Origin: Acidobacteriota bacterium
Lineage (GTDB): Bacteria; Acidobacteriota; Terriglobia; Terriglobales; Acidobacteriaceae
Assembly (NCBI GenBank): GCA_013289795.1
Contig: JABCZH010000011.1
Location: 62,001 to 126,000 of the forward strand
Length of the DNA stretch: 64,000 bases
Direction of reading: 5' to 3'
In this document: positions 61,834-64,000 of the stretch, in pieces
How positions within the stretch are numbered: position 1 is the first letter of the stretch
Layout: each line of letters starts with the position of its first letter
The notes under the pieces: model-generated
The model's database searches: none
What the model was told of the DNA's origin: nothing
Seen by the model: only the letters and a program-made list of their open reading frames with translations
Translations under genes and position numbers: made by a program

Positions 61834-62466
61834 ATGACATGGACCTCCGCCTTCGGCCGGGCTTGCGGGAAACTGCTGAATATCATTGTGCGCTGGCTGG
61901 CGTTGTCGCGAATCAATCCCAATGTTCTGACGTTCATGGGGTTGGTGGTCAACACCATCGCTGCCATTCTTTTCGGATACGCCAACAGCGAAAATCAAGC
62001 GCGCCTGTTCCGCCTTGCCGGCCTGGTCATCATCGGCTCGGGCTTTTTCGATTTGGTGGACGGCGAGGTGGCCCGCGCCACCAACCGCGTCACCCGCTTT
62101 GGCGGCTTCTTCGATTCCGTCATCGACCGCTACAGCGACGCTTCCCAGTTCCTCGGACTGCTGGTGTTCTACGCGCGCGGCGAGCGCTTTGTGTACGTGG
62201 TGCTGGCGGCGTTTGTGATGGTCAGCGCCATCATGGTCAGCTATACGCGGGCGCGCGCCGAGTCGCTGATCGGCTCCTGCCGCGTAGGATTTCTCGAGCG
62301 TCCGGAACGCCTGGTGCTGGTGATCATCGGAGCATTGTTCAATCGCATGGCGCCGGTGCTGTGGCTGATCGCCGTGCTGTCGACGATTACGGTGATTCAT
62401 CGCATGCGCTATACCTGGACCCGGACACAGGATTCGCCGGTTGGGGCGAAGGGGCAGGCCGCGTAG
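61834..62466 (+). CDS. CDP-alcohol phosphatidyltransferase family membrane protein
   Basis: 210 residues, ATG 61834, about six hydrophobic segments. The family motif D-x2-D-G-x2-A-R-x8-G-x3-D-x3-D is complete: DLVDGEVARATNRVTRFGG followed by FFDSVIDRYSD. It transfers a phosphoalcohol from a CDP-activated lipid or alcohol, as in phosphatidylglycerol- or phosphatidylinositol-type synthesis. It is only 21 bases after greA and likely co-transcribed with it. The acceptor is unknown. Confidence 0.9.
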   Translation: MTWTSAFGRACGKLLNIIVRWLALSRINPNVLTFMGLVVNTIAAILFGYANSENQARLFRLAGLVIIGSGFFDLVDGEVARATNRVTRFGGFFDSVIDRYSDASQFLGLLVFYARGERFVYVVLAAFVMVSAIMVSYTRARAESLIGSCRVGFLERPERLVLVIIGALFNRMAPVLWLIAVLSTITVIHRMRYTWTRTQDSPVGAKGQAA

Positions 62467-62543
62467 GGTCTCTCTGTCGGAAGAGCGCCGGAACGGGAAT
62501 GTTCGAACTGTCGAGGCCCACGAATATTGTTGGCATGCCCGTT

Positions 62544-62633
62544 GGTGGGGTTATTCTGTAGATGTTTCGCGAACGGTGTCCAGTACCCACGTCAGAGCCC
62601 CGGATGTCCTCGGGGCTTTGGTGTTTCTGGGGA
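62544..62633 (+). repeat. Repeat unit with terminator-like hairpin, copy 1
   Basis: Contains GTTATTCTG, TTTCGCG and then the hairpin AGCCCCG (62596-62602) with CGGGGCT (62611-62617) and TTTGG. The unit recurs at 62659-62744. It follows the phosphatidyltransferase gene and may act as its terminator. Confidence 0.65.
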
Positions 62634-62658
62634 CTCCCTCCCGTGCCTTGACAGGGCC

Positions 62659-62744
62659 GGTGGCAGAGTTATTCTGGAGTTGCTTCGCGGGCGGCGTCCA
62701 GTATCAGCCCCGGCTCATTGCCGGGGCTTTCGTGTTTCCGGGAA
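62659..62744 (+). terminator. Repeat unit with 9-base-pair terminator-like hairpin, copy 2
   Basis: AGCCCCGGC (62706-62714) pairs with GCCGGGGCT (62720-62728), followed by TTTC. The whole unit is like copy 1 at about 75 percent by eye. Confidence 0.65.
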
Positions 62745-62802
62745 CTTATCTTCTCAACTACACCATCCGCGGCCCGCGCTTCTTCCCGATAGACGGGATT
62801 CG

Positions 62803-63002
62803 TGCTTGCGCGAGTCCCGCGAGTCGAAGGAGCCCGGTGCGGCGAGCAGAGGCTGGAATGCTGCAAGGCATTCTCACAGTGCTTCATCCAGAGTGGGGTG
62901 AGAATGCCTTGTCGCGCTGGTGCTGCTGCACGTGGGTATGGGGTCCTTCGACTCCGTAACTGCTTCGCTTCGCGAAGCAGTTACTACGCTCAGGATGACA
63001 GG
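62803..63002. repeat. Long direct repeat, copy 1
   Basis: About 200 bases with GCTTGCGCGAG, CCCGGTGCGGCGAGCAGAGG, GAATGCTGCAAGGCATTCTC and CGCTTCGCGAAGCAGTTACT; the last two are self-complementary hairpins. Copy 2 is at 63160-63385. Confidence 0.8.
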
Positions 63003-63159
63003 TTTTGTGAGGCGAGCTCTTGCCGAAATGCGACGCCGGTCAGCTTTTGTGGAGCCATCCCCAGCCGGAAGGCGCATTTCGGGAACCGACACCACAAAAA
63101 CACTAAATATAAGCATCGGCTCTCCCCAACCTCTGTCATCCTGAGCAAAGTGGGCCTTG

Positions 63160-63385
63160 CGCTTGCGCGAGGCTCGCGAGTCGAAGAAGCCCGGTGCGGC
63201 GAGCAGAGGCTGGAATGCTGCAAGGCATTCTCACTGTGCTTCATACAGAGTGGTGTGAGAATGCCTTGTCGCGCTGGTGCTGCCGCACGCGGGTATGGGG
63301 TCCCTTCGGCTTCGCTCAGGGCAGGCTCTTCGACTCCGTAAACAGCTTCGCTTCGCGAAGCAGTTACTCCGCTCAGGATGACAGG
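63160..63385. repeat. Long direct repeat, copy 2
   Basis: Same order of elements as copy 1, plus an extra CTTCGGCTTCGCTCAGGGCA stretch in the middle (the TCATCCTGAGC-type repeat). The 157 bases between the two copies hold a further CATCCTGAGCAAAG motif. No gene is visible in 62467-63629. Confidence 0.8.
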
Positions 63386-63558
63386 GGTTATGAGGGAACA
63401 CGCGGGCCGAATTGGGAATAATTCGGCCTATTCCGGGTTTGGGAAATGGCTGTCGAAAGTTTTGTCAATATGGAGAAATTACACGAATGGGTCTATCCAC
63501 TTAGAAGCATGGCAAATATAAAGTTCGAAAGCGTGTCTCACTTACCTTTCTAAATCGC

Positions 63559-63582
63559 TATAATTTAAGTATAGGTACTTAA
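63559..63582 (+). promoter_or_regulatory. Promoter -10 box with adjoining palindrome
   Basis: TATAAT (63559-63564) is a consensus -10 box. Directly after it, TTAAGTA (63565-63571) and TACTTAA (63576-63582) form a perfect palindrome around TAGG at the likely transcription start. A -35 box is not clear. A repressor site is likely. Confidence 0.65.
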
Positions 63583-63585
63583 TCG

Positions 63586-63619
63586 AAGGCGCGGCCTGGC
63601 GGCTGCGCCTTTTTCTTTT
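63586..63619 (+). terminator. Strong intrinsic terminator between promoter and gene (attenuator-like)
   Basis: AAGGCGC (63586-63592) pairs with GCGCCTT (63605-63611), and inner GCC pairs with GGC; loop TGGC. TTTTTCTTTT follows. It stands only about 10 bases upstream of the gene start and after the promoter, so read-through must be controlled. Confidence 0.75.
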
Positions 63620-63629
63620 GGAGTGAATC

Positions 63630-64000
63630 ATGAACGATGCGGTGAATATGATCAAGAATCCGAAGCGGCGGGGGGAGTGGGCGGAGTTGCGGTTTATGGC
63701 GGCGGCTGCGGAACATGGGCTTAGCGTTTCTAAGCCTTGCGGCGATTCGGAGCGCTATGACGTGGGAGTGGAGAGTAATGGACATTATCGGCGGGTGCAG
63801 GTGAAGTCGGTTTCTTATCACAAAGGCTTGTCGTATCGCTGCGGGATTGGTTGTTCGCGGGCTTATAAGAGCAGCGAGATTGATTTCTTCGCGATCTTTG
63901 TTGTGCCGGAGGAGATTTGGTACATCGTGCCGGTGCAGGCGGCGTTGGCTACGGGGAATCGGACGCTGTGCTTGACTCCGTCTAGGAAGAGGAACCGGTA
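63630..64000 (+). CDS. PD-(D/E)XK endonuclease-like protein (group I intron endonuclease family), 3' end cut by window
   Basis: ATG 63630 with GGAG 6 bases upstream; the frame is open to the window end, 123 codons. The nuclease core is seen: Glu in NPKRRGEWAELRFMAAA, Asp in CGDSERYDVGVES, then VQVKSVSYHKG (the Q-x-K form of the ExK motif). This is the pattern of the PDDEXK_5 family, related to homing endonucleases and also found as stand-alone genes. The promoter, palindrome and terminator in front suggest strict control. The DNA is strongly G-rich on the plus strand. Confidence 0.75.
   Translation, partial: MNDAVNMIKNPKRRGEWAELRFMAAAAEHGLSVSKPCGDSERYDVGVESNGHYRRVQVKSVSYHKGLSYRCGIGCSRAYKSSEIDFFAIFVVPEEIWYIVPVQAALATGNRTLCLTPSRKRNR

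Noticed and set aside
62803-63385. CRISPR array suspected from repeated palindromic units
   Set aside because: Only two long copies with no regular short spacers, and no cas genes in the window.

Overview
The window looks like a chromosomal segment of a GC-rich acidobacterium (class Acidobacteriia/Terriglobia type). The pointers are an Oar-like TonB-dependent receptor with an N-terminal carboxypeptidase-like domain, many secreted proteins of unknown function, PAS/GAF hybrid sensor kinases, a B12-dependent ribonucleotide reductase, a CarD regulator, and dense families of short dispersed repeats between genes. No rRNA, tRNA, CRISPR array, complete insertion sequence or prophage was seen. The assignment rests on gene content only.

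Region 1 (about 1-13.5 kb) holds a truncated hybrid histidine kinase, a GAF/zinc-ribbon membrane protein, an acetamidase-like secreted protein, a chromate-type transporter, a phoB-phoR-phoU cluster, short secreted hypotheticals (one frameshifted), a hydantoinase A-like protein and a DinB-like protein. Region 2 (13.5-44.7 kb) is mostly housekeeping and cell-envelope functions: sucA, rpiA, a cysteine desulfurase-like enzyme, homoserine dehydrogenase next to a nucleotidyltransferase, a SAM hydrolase-like protein with a signal peptide, the Oar-like receptor, an adenosine deaminase/purine nucleoside phosphorylase/methyltransferase cluster, a proline iminopeptidase-like hydrolase, an NlpC/P60-type protein, a second hybrid kinase with PilZ and PstS-like neighbours, an M28 peptidase, superoxide dismutase and nrdJ.

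Region 3 (44.7-64 kb) is more accessory. It opens with three large palindromes sharing a GTATATATAC core. They stand in front of an AbiEi-like gene that converges on, and overlaps, an AbiEii-like nucleotidyltransferase toxin gene. Then come a small conserved protein, a thioesterase, a three-domain VOC protein bracketed by two identical 20-bp palindromes, three paralogous secreted BNR propellers, a previously easy-to-miss 25-codon PqqA-like precursor peptide gene with a strong ribosome binding site, a variant diadenylate-cyclase-domain protein, an oxidoreductase remnant, a crotonase-family enzyme, ruvX (with a decayed copy of its 3' end 2.1 kb away), an AI-2E/PerM family transporter, carD, greA and a CDP-alcohol phosphatidyltransferase. 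The window ends in a PD-(D/E)XK endonuclease-like gene preceded by a promoter, a palindrome and a strong terminator.

Two large-scale patterns stand out. Strand composition flips abruptly inside nrdJ near 43.57 kb, from a C-rich to a G-rich plus strand, and gene orientation changes from mainly minus to mainly plus at about the same place. Degenerate tandem repeats with a 7-bp period recur between genes, and in two places they run into coding sequence (end of the adenosine deaminase, linker of NrdJ).
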